A stretch of 64,000 nt of DNA. It comes from Mytilus californianus (taxonomy: Eukaryota > Mollusca > Bivalvia > Mytilida > Mytilidae). The notes beneath the pieces were generated by a model. That model did not search any database. It had not been told where the DNA came from and was given only the letters and a program-made list of their open reading frames with translations. Position 1 is the stretch's first letter. Every line of letters starts with the position of its first letter. Shown here piece after piece: positions 12,246 to 23,399 of this stretch. The position numbers and the translations under genes are program-made. The stretch is taken from positions 99,080,140 through 99,144,139 of the forward strand of contig NW_026262712.1 in assembly GCF_021869535.1 (NCBI RefSeq), in the 5' to 3' direction.

Positions 12246-12296
12246 ATGGAAATGAAGTTATTGGTACAGTTCACTCGCGTAGAAATTCACCAGAAG
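12246..12296 (+). CDS. Exon E of split membrane-protein gene: cytoplasmic tail
   Basis: 51 bp between TTTCTATTTAAAG and AGAAG|GTAAGT. The G+AT junction codon gives Asp, then GNEVIGTVHSRRNSPE. Phase 1 at both ends. Hydrophilic, with a basic SRRNSP motif that could be a phosphorylation site (inference). Three consecutive tail exons (E, F and G) each begin with Asp made across the junction, a by-product of the repeated G|AT boundary. Confidence 0.55.
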
Positions 12297-12524
12297 GTAA
12301 GTCTGGAAAAAACATAGTATAAACGTAAGTACAAAATGTATTTAGACCAACAAATCACTTAAAATCAATAAGATATCACCTCATTTGTCTAAACCTTTTA
12401 CTATGAGGAGAAAGGTCAATTCGAGATACTTTATTAACAAACCCGCTTGTAGAATATGAAACTAAAATTCGTGTCGTATATTCAATGTTTAAAAATAATG
12501 ATATTTATAGTTCGTTAATATGTT

Positions 12525-12845
12525 GAGCTGTAACACCTCTGTTGGACCCCGCTAACATGTTTAACCCCGCAACATTATGTATGTGCCTGTAATAAGTCAG
12601 TAGCCTGTAATTCATTGGTTGTCATTTGTTGCTGTATATCATTTTTTTTTATTTTCGTTCATTGTTTTGTACATAAATCAGGCCTTTATTTTTTTTCGTT
12701 TGAAATATTTTACATTTGTCATTTCGGGGCCTTTTATAGCTGACTATGCGATATGGGTGGCCTATAGTTGTTAAATTCTATGTTATTTGGTCTCTGTTGG
12801 AGCGTTGTCTCATTGGCAATCAAACCACATCTTCTGATGTTTATA
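12525..12845 (+). mobile_element. Penelope-like 3' tail fragment
   Basis: It runs from ACACCTCTGTTGGACC through GGCCTTTTATAGCTGACTAT to the family's terminal TTGTCTCATTGGCAATCAAA and CACATCTTCTGATG. It matches the tail after the reverse-transcriptase remnant that ends near 18516. Confidence 0.75.
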
Positions 12846-13775
12846 GTGTTGTCAACGAGTAACTGGGGAACCGATTAACCATTGAAAGAACCGATTATCG
12901 AACAGCAAAAGCGTTTATCGGTTCATCGGACCTTTTATAAATTTAACAGATTTCATATAAGTGTGTGAATTGAGTGAGAATTTGATAATGCTTGATGTCA
13001 ACTTTAGTTATTTAATTTCAATATTATAATAAACCAACAATACAAACTTCTTATGAGTTGTTAAAGCTCTTTCCTTTTTGTTAAAAACACATTTCTGTTG
13101 AAAAACTTTCGATTTCACAAGCTTCACTTTAACATAGAAATCCGCTTACGGTATTCAGCATATTGTGTCAGAAACCCTGACCTCTGTTAAATCAGATTTT
13201 TTCAAGCTTTTTGTACGATATAAAAGAATAAAATCAAATTAGACAACAAATCTAGTTCAAGGTGAAACATGTGAATATTGTCTATTATTGAGAAAATCAC
13301 AAATCTCCGTTGCCAATGGTTCGTCATAGGGTTTAAAAGTCGTCATTGAACTAACGAATAGCCAATGGAAATGTTGCAATTTGGTAACATTTTCCAGGAC
13401 AGAACAATCAAATCGACGTATTGTTCGAATCACTCATTCATACCATCTCTTTATGCTACTAATAGATACATATGTAGCAGGCCAAAACCATAAGAAAATA
13501 CTTGATTAACAATGAAAACATTCAAATTATACATAATTGATTAGCAGAAGGCCATATTGTCTTTCAGAAAGGGGCAAAATCGAAAGTAAACATTATTTAC
13601 ACGGTATCGGCGTGTAAAATAAATATACAGTGTACAGTTGAAAAGCTGATCAAAGTTTGTAATTTAATTCATTAATAAGGTCTTTCTCCTACGCTTATTG
13701 TTTTTCTTATGTTTTTCCTTTTTATTCTTCATACCTTTTTTTTACATGGCATCCCGCCATTTCTATTAAAGAAAT
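12846..13775. other. Intron sequence, nothing recognised
   Basis: No coding or repeat signal that I can support. Confidence 0.35.
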
Positions 13776-13990
13776 CATGACAAAGTTTGGACCATCGATA
13801 ATCCTCATCATGAAGTATTACCAAGTGACGTTGTGTAGGATTTCATTATCCCTTTAGAAGTTATTTCCCTTTTATTGTTTTTTTTCGACATGCCCCCTCG
13901 TTGTTTTTGAAGATATCATGACCTTATTATGACAATAGGTAGATCTAATCATGAAGTATTACCAGATGAGGCTGCGTAGGATTTTAGCAT
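13776..13990. repeat. Short imperfect direct repeat
   Basis: Two stretches (about 13776-13852 and 13908-13990) share the order AAATCATGAC or ATATCATGAC, then ATCATGAAGTATTACCA(A/G), then a G-rich stretch and GTAGGATTT. The spacing is about 134 bp. Confidence 0.6.
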
Positions 13991-14121
13991 CCCGTCTCCT
14001 TGAAACAATTTATTTCATTTGCATATATCTGAAACATTTTTACAGATAGAATCGATCTTAAAATGGCAACATGTACAGGAACAGATGCCAATGCAAATAA
14101 ACATAGAGTCAAATTGTAAAC

Positions 14122-14308
14122 AAGCATATCACTGCCACTACCCAGCTTAAAGCCTCTTCCGAACATTTGAAAGTCCCTACTATGTACTGGTTACCTAAAT
14201 TGCACAAAAAACCATTTAAATTCCGTTTCATCTCCGCATCTAGTAAGTGTTCTACTACCAATCTATCAGTGCTTCTAACTACCTCCCTTACTACTATCAA
14301 AGAACTTG

Positions 14309-14315
<7 letters not shown>
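14122..14315 (+). pseudogene. Reverse transcriptase, N-terminal piece (Penelope-like)
   Basis: The open frame includes YWLPKLHKKPFKFRFI and SSKCSTTNLSVLLT, landmarks of the RT fingers region. It reaches IKELVI and is then cut by the nested element exactly inside the codon after VI. The corresponding place in the copy at 34.8 kb runs straight into FCNKAYE, which shows where this piece should rejoin at 16328. The downstream in-frame extension to 14478 is satellite sequence and not part of the enzyme. Confidence 0.75.
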
Positions 14316-14364
<49 letters not shown>

Positions 14365-16327
14365 CGTCCGTCCGTCTGTCCGTCAGTCCGTCAGTCCGTC
14401 AGTCCGTCAGTTCTGTTTCTTGTCATCGCAACTCCTCTCAAAACACACAACAGAATTTCACGAAACCTTTTTAGATAATAAGGACATACTATGTAGTTGT
14501 GCATATCGACAGGAAATTGCGATTCAATTTTTTTTCTAGGAGTTACGCCCCTTTGAACTTATTTGCTTCAATGTACTACTGCAACAGTTTGTCATCGCAA
14601 CTCCTCTGATACCACACAACAGAATTTCATGAAACCTTTTTAGATAATAAGGACATACTATGTAGATGTGCATATCGACAGGAAATTACGGTTCAATTTT
14701 TTTTCTAGGAGTTACGCCCCTTTGAACTTATTTGCTTCAATGTACTACTGCAACAGTTTGTCATCGCAACTCCTCTGATACCACACAACAGAATTTCATG
14801 AAACCTTTTTAGATAATAAGGACATACTATGTAGATGTGCATATCGACAGGAAATTACGGTTCAATTTTTTTTCTAGGAGTTACGCCCCTTTGAACTGAT
14901 TTGCTTCAATGTACTACTGCAACAGTTTGTCATCGCAACTCCTCTGATACCACACAACAGAATTTCATGAAACCTTTTTAGATAATAAGGACATACTATG
15001 TAGATGTGCATATCGACAGGAAATTACGGTTCAATTTTTTTTTCTAGGAGTTACGCCCCTTTGAACTTATTTGCTTCAATGTACTACTGCAACAGTTTGT
15101 CATCGCAACTCCTCTGATACCACACAACATAATTTCATAAAACCTTTTTAGATAATAAGGACATACTATGTAGATGTGCATATCGACAGGAAATTATAAT
15201 TCAATTTTTTTTTCTAGGAGTTACGCCCCTTTGAACTTATTTGCTTCAATGTACTACTGCAACAGTTTGTCATCGCAACTCCTCTGATACCACACAACAG
15301 AATTTCATGAAACTTTGTAGATAATAAGGACATACTATGTAGATGTGCATATCGACAGGAAATTACGGTTCAATTTTTTTTCTAGGAGTTACGCCCCTTT
15401 GAACTTATTTGCTTCAATGTACTACTGCAACAGTTTGTCATCGCAACTCCATTGATACCACACAACAGAATTTCATGAAACCTTTTTAGATAATAAGGAC
15501 ATACTATGTAGATGTGCCTATCGACAGGAAATTACGGTTCAATTTTTTTTCTAGGAGTTACGCCCCTTTGAACTGATTTGCTTCAATGTACTACTGCAAC
15601 AGTTTGTCATCGCAACTCCTCTGAAACCACACAACAGAATTTCATGAAACTTTGTAGATGATAAGGACATACTATGTAGATGTGCATATCGACAGGAAAT
15701 TATAATTCAATTTTTTTTCTAGGCGTTACGCCCCTTTGAACTTATTTGCTTCAATGTACTTCTGCAACAGTTTGTCATCGCAACTCCTCTGAAACCACAC
15801 AACATAATTTCATGAAACCTTTTTAGATAATAAGGACATACTATGTAGATGTGCATATCGACAGGAAATTACGGTTCAATTTTTTTTCTAGGAGTTACGC
15901 CCCTTTGAACTTATTTGCTTCAATGTACTTCTGCAACAGTTTGTCATCGCAACTCCTCTGAAACCACACAACAGAATTTCATGAAACTTTGTAGATAATA
16001 AGGACATACTATGTAGATGTGCATATCGACAGGAAATTATAATTCAATTTTTTTTCTAGGCGTTTCGCCCCTTTGAACTTATTTGCTTCAATGTACTTCT
16101 GTAACAGTTTGTCATCGCAACTCCTCTGAAACCACACAACATAATTTCATGAAACTTTGTAGATAATAAGGACATACTATGTACATGTGCATATTGACAG
16201 GAAATTATGATTCAAATTTTTTTTCTTATACAATTTTTTTTTCTTACACATATTTTATTTCTCTAATGACAATGTGGGGACGTGGGGTATGTGAGCGCGC
16301 TCACTAAGGTTCTTTATTAACTTTAAA
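14316..16327 (+). mobile_element. 2.0-kb satellite-bearing nested element, HINE/Helentron-like anatomy
   Basis: It begins with ACCCCACGCAACGAGTTGCG and a (CCGT/CAGTCCGT) stretch at 14357-14410, continues as about eleven 169-bp repeats, and ends with CGTGGGGTAT (16281-16290, the inverse of ATACCCCACG at 14314-14323), the perfect palindrome GTGAGCGCGCTCAC (16291-16304) and CTAAGGTTCTTT. The Penelope-like copy at 34.8 kb gives the uninterrupted site, placing the insertion between T and T with no evident target duplication. Subterminal inverted repeat, tandem core and 3' stem-loop together suggest a non-autonomous rolling-circle element. No coding capacity. Confidence 0.7.
14420..16215 (+). repeat. 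169-bp minisatellite, about 11 units
   Basis: The landmark TAGATAATAAGGACATACTA recurs with spacings of 168-170 bp from 14473 to 16160. Units share CATCGCAACTCCTCTGA, CACACAACA(G/T)AATTTCAT, TCGACAGGAAATTA and CTAGGAGTTACGCCCC. Two subtypes can be seen: units with ACGGTTCAA plus CCTTTTTAGA, and units with TAATTCAA and TTTGTAGA, the latter mainly in the right half. Length changes lie mostly in the T8-T9 run. The last unit is truncated and AT-rich. Confidence 0.95.
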
Positions 16328-17495
16328 TTTTTGTAATAAAGCTTATGAAAATAATGGTATTAATTATTTTTGGAATGTTAAAAATTCTTTAGAGGTTTTA
16401 GATAAAAAAAACATGCTTTTGATGGTCCTTTTAATTCTGTTGACAGTTATGATTTTTCTACTCTATTTACTACACTTCCACACAATCTTATCAAGAAAAA
16501 GTTTTCATATTTAATTAAATGGTCTTTTGAAAAATCTCATTACAAATTTATTTGCTGTAACTCGTTGAAAGCCTTTTTCTGTAACGAAAAAGGAAAGTAT
16601 GCTAGATACACTTACTGGAAATGTGAAGATATGATTGAAGCTTTAAATTTTCTCCTGGACAACATATATGTACGTTTCGGCGATAAAGTGTATCGACAGG
16701 TAGTAGGTATTCCTATGGGCACTAACTGCGCCGCTTTAATAGCAGATTTATTCCTGTATTGCTTTGAATCTCAGTTTATGACCAAACTCAGTAAAGACAC
16801 GTCATTGTTACATTTGGTCTATACATTCAACAATACCTTCCAATATCTAGATGATATTTTTTTCGTTAAATAATCCAGAGTTCTCTAAATATACTACCGA
16901 AATTTACCCAAAAGAACTTACTTTAACTAAATCTAACATAAACAGCAGTAGTTGTCCTTTTCTAGATTTGGACATTTTAATCTCGAAAGGAAAACTCCAT
17001 ACTAAAATTTACGACAAAAGAGACGTATTTTCACTCCCTATTGTTAATTTTCCTTTTTTAGACGGCGATGTTCCTTTGGCTCCATCATACGGTGTTTATA
17101 TATCCCAACTCGTTCGTTATGCCCGTGTGTGTAGTGATGTCATAGATTTTAACGAACGTAATCAATGCATCACTGGTAAATTATTAAGTCAGGGATTTCG
17201 TTACCATAAATTACGTAATACTTTTACTAAGTTCTTTCATAGATACAAAGATTTGATTAGTAAATTTGGCTGTACCTGTAGAAAACTGATTAAAAACGGT
17301 ATTTCACATCCTACATTTTACGGTAATATTGTACTTAAAGCGCGGAAATCACTATGTGATCCGTGTAAACTCATCGAACCTTTAAACAAACTTATTAGTA
17401 AAGGTTATCTTACCAGTGTTGTAATTAGATCTTTGAATATAGTTTACATTGGCACTAACATCGATTTTGTCATCGGCAAATTAAAACATAACTAA
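16328..17495 (+). pseudogene. Reverse transcriptase palm to C-terminus (Penelope-like), one frameshift
   Basis: It rejoins as FCNKAYENNG, has a frame disruption near 16410, then the core YVRFGDKVYRQVVGIPMGTN and, at 16846-16857, the catalytic YLDD. Immediately after YLDDIF the frame breaks because the T run has seven bases. The 34.8-kb copy has six there and stays in frame, so this is a one-base insertion or an assembly slip. The second frame then runs to a stop at 17495 through IYPKELTLTKSN, CPFLDLDILIS, APSYGVYISQLVRYA and HRYKDLISKFGC. The last coding half is strikingly intact (over 200 residues), suggesting a fairly recent copy. Confidence 0.8.
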
Positions 17496-18516
17496 ATTTG
17501 TATTCTTTTCAAACGGGATGTATTAAGACACACCCACGTTCATTTTGATCTATAAAGAGGTTAACTCCTAACTATCCTACTGCCTGTCGATACATTTTTT
17601 TTGGCATTGCACAAATCATGTCTTCTTTGACTGTATATGACGTTAAAATACTAAATCCCTGGGATGTGTTTTAGTTGATTTTAGTTTCTGATGCATGATT
17701 TTTTCTATTATTAATTGTTTTTGGCTTTTAACTAGCTGTCAGTAACTGCGAGTACTCTCAAATCGTACTTTCTTGTTTATTTGACCTGTTGATACTAATT
17801 GTAATGCTTTTTTGTTATTTAATGTTATTCAGGGTTATATCTGGTCTATATACCAGCTTTGATAAGTGTGTGGTATATCTATAAATTTTCACTTCGTACT
17901 ATGAACATCAAAATTATTTATTTTGTAAAAATATTTCCTTTCTCTATTTGAACTGTACACGTATACCTAACAACAAAATTATTTTCATTTACATGTGTTT
18001 AGATAATTGCAAATGGCTGATATTTTTGTCAAGCATATTGTATCTACATTGTATCATAGATCAAATTTATTTGTTCAGTGTATGTTCACTGGTGTTAATA
18101 TGTCTTTTGATTGAGTTAAGCCATTTCAATTGATATTTTATAGTGTGTCTTTCTATGTTGTGATGTTACACTATTGTTTCAGATATGGGTGAAAGTTTGG
18201 TACCATTAAAACGTTTAAACCCGCTGCAATTATTTTCACCTGTCCTAAGTCAGGAATCTGATGTTCAGTAGTTGTCGTTTGTTGATGTGGTTCATAAATG
18301 TTTCTCGTTTCTCTTTTTTTAAATAGATTAGACCGTTGATTTTCCCGTTTGAATGGTTTTACACTAGTAATTTTTGGGGCCCTTTATAGCTTGCTGTTCG
18401 GTGTGAGCCAAGGCTCCGTGTTGAAGACCGTACTTTGACCTATAATGGTTTACGTTTATAAGTTTTGACTTGGATGGAGAGTTGTCTCATTGGCACTCAT
18501 ACCACATCTTCTTATA

Positions 18517-19499
18517 TCTATAAACAATTATTTTGTTATCAACCCTAATAAAAAATAAAAACAACCCGTTATAATTTCATGCGTCCGAAGCGCTTTATAA
18601 GAGTTATTTCTTTTAGAATATTATACACAATTTTTGAAAAAATTATATTTCGAGAACCGGAAATCGTAGAGACATTCACCAATAATCTGAAGTTCATGCG
18701 ACCTTTCATTTGCACCCAAGTTCAAAAGCACAGAGTGCAACAAAATTTTACGCTTAAACTGCAAGCTTGAATGTTAAGAGAAACGATAAGAGATGGCTGC
18801 ATGCTCACAGCCGTATAAAATGTTCGTCTTGAATACATTTGATCACTTTATACATTAGATCAAAAAGTGTCCGACCATTTGTTCAAAAGTTACGATGAGA
18901 TAATTCTTTAAAGTATAGTTTTTTGTGTATATCTTTGAAATGGTAACATATATCAACCTATTATAAGCTGCAAAAATGATCAGTATTTCAAGACTTTCAA
19001 TTGGAGATCAATGTAAAGGTCATGAGGAAATTTCACTTTGACCTTCAAATAGTACTGTAACCCTGACCTTGTGACCATTAGAAAGGTCAAGGGGTCCTGA
19101 GTTGTTTTGCCAGTGTTATACTTTTGATCATCTTATTACACTTAGCTGATTTGAGATATCGTTATTCGGATATTGCAGTTTTAAATTTTATGAGGGGGGA
19201 CAAAAAGTCTGAATCAACAGCTAGTAGCCTGAAATTTTCAGAAAATGAAGAGTTTAACATGGTCATATGTTAGACAAAGTTTACCAAAAACATTTGAAAA
19301 AAAACAAAGAAAAATGAGCAGTTTGAAATTATCATGTTTTCACATAGACTTTGTAAGTTTCATGAGTTCTATTTATAAAAATGATATTGCATGGGTTCAT
19401 ATGACATATCACACTGAACGTTCCAAAATAAAAATTTGAAACCCCCTTTTCCATCATAAAGAGAAAGGTGGAGTCATTAAGTGGAAAATTTAAAACCTC
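18517..19499. other. Unassigned intron sequence
   Basis: It includes a CATGCGTCCGAAGCGCTT stretch (18579-18596), inversely related to the TCCAGAAAAGCGCTTCGGAC phrase near 61930, and two TGACCTT-rich spots at 19030-19090. No coding exon recognised. Confidence 0.4.
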
Positions 19500-19800
19500 T
19501 AAGATGGTAAGGTTGTCGCATATCAAATGAAAGGTCGTAATGTGTATATTTCAAATATTAAATTCCTGTCCCAAAAAAATGAGTTCGATGGGGTTATTAA
19601 GTGCAAAAAAATCAAACTTCATAGAAGGTGGTGTTGTCGCATATCAAATGAAAGGTCGACGTCATCAAGTCTGCATTACAAATACCTACCATACTTCCGA
19701 TCACGAAAATGTATGTGGATAGGGTCATTAAGTGCGAAAAGTGAAAAGTTTGAGAAGGTATTCTTGTCGCATATTAAATGAAAGGTCGTTAGAGTACAAA
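19500..19800 (+). repeat. Degenerate tandem repeat, unit about 120-130 bp
   Basis: TTGTCGCATAT(C/T)AAATGAAAGG recurs with spacings of 121 and 130 bp (GTCGC at 19515, 19636 and 19766), with GGTCATTAAGTGC(A/G)AAAA-type text between. Confidence 0.75.
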
Positions 19801-20339
19801 TATCATACTTTATTCTGTGATATCGTTGTAACTTTTTATGATTAATTATTAATCATTGTTTATTTTTTTCTAAAAGTATTACTTTAGCGTATGACCTGTA
19901 TATTATAGCGTGCCAAAACTGACATATTGATACTAAACCGCATATATATGTGTCATCACATGAAATTGTAAATGTAAGGTTAAATCGGGTACTAGTATAC
20001 AAATCATATTGTCACTATGTAATCCAACTATTCTACCTGTAATAAATGCTCCTCAACATGTTTTTGTCTTTCCTAAGAGAATATATTGATAACACTGGAT
20101 TATTACGGAAACATTAGAAGTATATTTCCTCACTGCTTAAGCATTTGTATATATAAATCCAAATAGTGTTGATAAAGAATAAATTCCAATCATGGAAAAA
20201 TAACACAACTAAAACATCCAAGACTGAAACACTTCTTACTGTTTAATAATATGACTTAAAAGAATAATCCAGATAATTGTCAATGGTCTACGATAAAATT
20301 CAGTTAAAAAGACTAGACCTATCAGATCAACTTAAAAAA

Positions 20340-20410
20340 ACTCATCATAGTTACCAGGATGAAAACTTCTGCGCCAGACGCGCGTTTCGTTGAATACAAA
20401 AGACTTATCA
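20340..20410 (-). repeat. Dispersed repeat end with GCGCCAGACGCGCGTTTCGT
   Basis: The CATCATAGTTACCAGGATGA...GCGCCAGACGCGCGTTTCGT phrase is one that I remember as a recurrent retroelement-associated tail in bivalves. Only the terminal part is present, in reverse orientation. Confidence 0.4.
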
Positions 20411-21160
20411 TAGACACTTGCGTGACCAAGCTAAAAGTGGCTTCTCATATTATTTTGGACTTTTACTTAAAATTCACAATTTTGGCATTTCGGACTTAAA
20501 TTGTTTGTGTTTGATATTCAATTTGATAATTTGGTTTCTTTTAACATTTCTTGTCATAACTTTTATTCAGCATGCTTTGAAATTCTCAGTTTGGTCATTG
20601 AGTGACGTATTTTACTCTGTTACCTTATTAGTGACAATTTACCTTAGTCAGAACTGTAGGTTCTTAATTATGTTAACCGGATCATCATTTCACATTTATT
20701 CTTTTAAATTCCAAAAATATAGTTTAATCTTTGACATTGAACAATATAACTCAGATTAATTGTTATGTTTTTTCTTGTCAATTCAATTGTGTATAAATAC
20801 TTGTTTATAATTTTGATGAATCAAATTGGACACTGAACACATTCCACCCGTAATAAAAGTATTCCTTGCTGAATTATTGAATTATTCAACGCGTGTACCA
20901 TAGTCTCGAGTGTTAGTTTGCACCATAGTTCATATTTAGAGTTACAGACAACCGACTCAGTCAGTCACCAGCCCGCTATTGCCATTCTGAGTATTCGTTC
21001 GTTCTGTTAACAGGCACAACACACTTTTCACTTGCATAAAAAAGAAACAAATCAAAATCAAGCACAAAAAAATATAATAATCTAATAACACAAAGTGCCT
21101 AGTTCAAAGCCAAATAAACTATCATGAATCCAAGACTACAATATCAAATTTCAATCATTA
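20411..21160. other. Intron sequence, nothing recognised
   Basis: A 113-codon open frame at 20418-20759 is AT-rich and hydrophobic by composition. It has no motif, and I do not call it a gene. Confidence 0.4.
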
Positions 21161-21169
21161 CACAAAAGT

Positions 21170-21345
21170 TTTACCTAGAATCGATTCTGACAGTCGTAGC
21201 CTTGAGCAGATTTGTATAGTTCTATCCTAGAACTAATTCTGACAGTTCTACCCTAGAAATGATTCTGACAGTTTTACCCTAAACCAGTTCTGGGTAAAAC
21301 TACACAAAGATAGAATTGTTCTAAAACTGTTTAAAACAGTTCTAT
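21170..21345 (+). repeat. Imperfect 30-40-bp tandem repeat with inverted half
   Basis: CCTAGAA(T/C/A)..ATTCTGACAGT occurs three times (21174, 21226 and 21253) with TCTACCCT between. The following TTCTGGGTAAAACTACACAA and AAAACAGTTCTATGACAGAT are partly complementary to it. Local origin by slippage is likely. Confidence 0.6.
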
Positions 21346-21574
21346 GACAGATAACTCTGAAATTTCTTAAGAAAGAAAGTAAGAACTGAACCCGAACTGT
21401 ACACACACATGTATTGTTTGTAACTGTAACAAGCTTGACTTGTTATCCCTTTTGTTCTATTGGTTGTACGCTGTAACGCATGGTTGTGTTGACTATTGAT
21501 ACAACATGGACAAAATAAAAGTTGCAAGGATATCCTTGTATATATTCGTTTTATGCATGAGTATGTCTGTGAAC

Positions 21575-21832
21575 TTGTGCACGTGGTATTTGCTTTTTTT
21601 TCTTAAAATGTCCTGTACCAAGTCAGGAAAATGGCCATTGTTATATTATAGTTCGTTTCTGTGTATGTTGCATTTAAGTGTTATGTTTCTATTGTGTCGT
21701 TGTTCTCCTCTTATATTTGATGTGTTTCCTTCAGTTTTAGTTTGTAACCCGAATTTGTTTTTTTCTCAATCGATTTATGAATTTCGAATAGCGGTATACT
21801 ACTGTTGCCTTTATTTAAACAAATAAGAAAAA
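21575..21832 (+). repeat. Dispersed repeat, ends TACTACTGTTGCCTTTATTT
   Basis: Matches 28500-28738 in reverse orientation over about 240 bp: both contain TGTCCTGTACCAAGTCAGGA, GTGTCGTTGTTCTCCTCTTA and AGTTTTAGTTTGTAACCC. It carries a short hydrophobic open frame (MSCTKSGKW...) preserved in both copies, but codon-level conservation cannot be separated from DNA similarity. I regard it as repeat sequence of unknown class and not as a host gene. Confidence 0.7.
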
Positions 21833-22239
21833 AGCTTTAATTAAGCTGCGAAAATTGTAACAGGATTGCTTTTCCTTTATAATAATATAAAGGGACTGGC
21901 TGGTAACCTTTATATAATAAAAAATAAAAAAGCAAAACCTCAATTATTCTAAAAGATATATATGTAACATGGTATTGCCCAACAATGTTTATTTGAGTTA
22001 ATTCCCTCCACCTAAATAAAGTACAACTGTTTTTCAATTGCGTATACATGCATGGCAATTATTTTAAATTATCTCTTAGACTCTCCTTTAAAGAAAATAA
22101 CATTTTACAAATTTCGTGTTAATTAAGGTGGTCCCATAAGTCCCGGGTCGACAAATGTATGCTTTGACCGATTACGAGTCATACGTCAGGTAAAGTATAA
22201 AAGTATGAAAGATAGTTTCTGGTTGCTCTCAGCATCGCG

Positions 22240-22560
22240 CAATCGGCATCAGTGATCTTAGAATTGTGACTGTTAAGTCGTAGTTGTCGCTGGAACTCAT
22301 CGTTGATGTCATCAATACCGTAGGAACCGGTGCTCAACGTGATGTGAAACCAATGCGTACCCTCTTCGGGCGAGTAGCGAAAATATTATTGCCGGCATTA
22401 CTTTTCTAAGTTCTCCATGACCGTCTCGTAACTCTTCTGGTCTTTCAGTTGAAGGGGTGATTTGAATCAAGTAAGGATCCTGTCATCGTTCCCAGATGCG
22501 ACGAAAGAGTACCCTTGTTCGGAGTCTGTATTATAGGTGATACGCTGCAACAGTGTTTTG
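22240..22560 (-). pseudogene. Polinton structural-type protein fragment (function unknown)
   Basis: On the reverse strand, short in-register pieces read KDQKSYETVMENLEK (about 22395-22460) and, after a frame change, TLSTGSYGIDDINDEFQRQL (about 22285-22350). The SYGIDDIN phrase resembles a beta-rich domain that I recall from virion-type proteins of Polinton-like elements, but the exact family is uncertain. At least two frameshifts and a stop interrupt it. It directly follows, in transcription order, the capsid-like remnant at 22590-23060. Confidence 0.45.
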
Positions 22561-22589
22561 TTCATTTATTTAGACTAGAACATGATGTT

Positions 22590-23060
22590 TATCATGTCAT
22601 CTTCTGTCCATCGGATTCGAACAGAAGGACCTTGTCAGAGATGACAAGGACGAATGCTTTAGTGTCAACTTGAGCGTTGCGTTCCAATTCTCTGCAAATC
22701 TGAATATTCAACAATGAACTGTTTTATTCGTTCAGACTAACGACTTACATCAGTGACAAACATTGGGTACAAGTCTACATGTATAAAGTCTGACGGATTG
22801 ATGTTTCTGTAATTGTTACTAAGGAGACTGTACATGTTGTAGACATTTTTCCAAAAGTCTGCTGATTCCTTAAACAGTCTGGCGTCTTTGTTCTTGGTGA
22901 AGTCTGCATTTATGATCCACAGGTGGATAGCGTTCAGCGTTGAGAGTGACATGGATGTTCTTAAATCGACAATGATCGAACACTGCCGAATCGTTCTTTT
23001 GAGCCTCGTATTTGAGAACCTGATACCCTTTCGGTGATTGTAAGTAAATCAGCTATGCCT
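22590..23060 (-). pseudogene. Capsid-type protein, C-terminal half (Polinton-like)
   Basis: Reverse-strand pieces: SPKGYQVLKYEAQKNDSAVF (about 22985-23045), then, after a frameshift near 22930, NAIHLWIINADF...SLLSNNYRNINPSDF and YPMFVTDVSR followed by a stop, then NAQVDTKAFVLVISDKVLLF (about 22620-22685). The order of these motifs matches, from memory, the C-terminal half of double-jelly-roll-type capsid proteins of Maverick/adintovirus-like elements. The N-terminal half is missing or unrecognisable. Two frameshifts and one stop make it non-functional. The family is inferred and the exact capsid class is not proven. Confidence 0.5.
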
Positions 23061-23133
23061 TATTTATCTATAGCGCTAAACGAAGTCGTGAACTGTGTGC
23101 TAGGGATTCCTCGTCTTAGTAGTCTTGCTGTGT

Positions 23134-23382
23134 CTAACTTTGTTCTTCTTCCTGGTCACTGTTAACGACATAGTTAACAGCTTTGTTGGCTCCTTCGTCA
23201 ACACCTTTCAGGGCTGCATGGGTGGCGGCACTCGTGGCCTTACTCTCCAAAGTATACCCGGTGAAAGAATTGTACATGCGCCCGGCTAATTTGGCGATAG
23301 TGTCAAACAGACCACACCTGCCGATCATATACTTCCGGCGATAACCGTGTTTCATTATTAATTGCATCGTATGTTTATACAA
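23134..23382 (-). pseudogene. Small Ala/Gly-rich virion-type protein (Polinton-like), intact short frame
   Basis: An 82-codon frame with a basic start (MKHGYRRKYMIG), a central GLFDTIAKLAGRMYNSFTGY and an Ala/Lys/Gly-rich second half (ATHAALKGVDEGANKAVNYV) ending in acidic residues. Such short amphipathic, Ala/Gly-rich proteins commonly sit next to the capsid gene in these elements; whether this equals a pVI/pX-like core protein is a guess. It has no internal stop, unusual among its decayed neighbours, but is short enough to survive by chance. Confidence 0.4.
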
Positions 23383-23399
23383 AAAAGCAGGTTAAAATG

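Larger units (their letters stand above)
14060..18516 (+). mobile_element. Penelope-like retroelement copy 1, split by a nested element
   Basis: The left coding part (14122-14315) holds the reverse-transcriptase landmark YWLPKLHKKPFKFRFI. The right part (16328-17495) continues the fingers/palm. The 3' untranslated tail (17496-18516) ends in the recurrent CATTGGCACTCATACCACAT sequence. The interruption is the 2.0-kb satellite element at 14316-16327. No upstream start is resolved: an in-frame TAG lies near 14112, so the 5' end is truncated or decayed. I see no GIY-YIG endonuclease. The family assignment comes from the RT motifs as I remember them; related non-LTR families are the alternative. 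Confidence 0.75.

Noticed and set aside
14420-16215. CRISPR-like array
   Set aside because: Units are contiguous 169-bp tandem repeats with no unique spacers, in a eukaryotic retroelement.
20418-20759. 113-codon hydrophobic frame
   Set aside because: AT-rich composition yields long Phe/Leu/Ile frames; no motif, splice context or conservation evidence.
21506-21826. 106-codon hydrophobic frame (MDKIKVARIS...) and its partner at 28507-28725 on the other strand
   Set aside because: Both lie within one dispersed repeat; similarity is explained by the repeat and no domain is visible.
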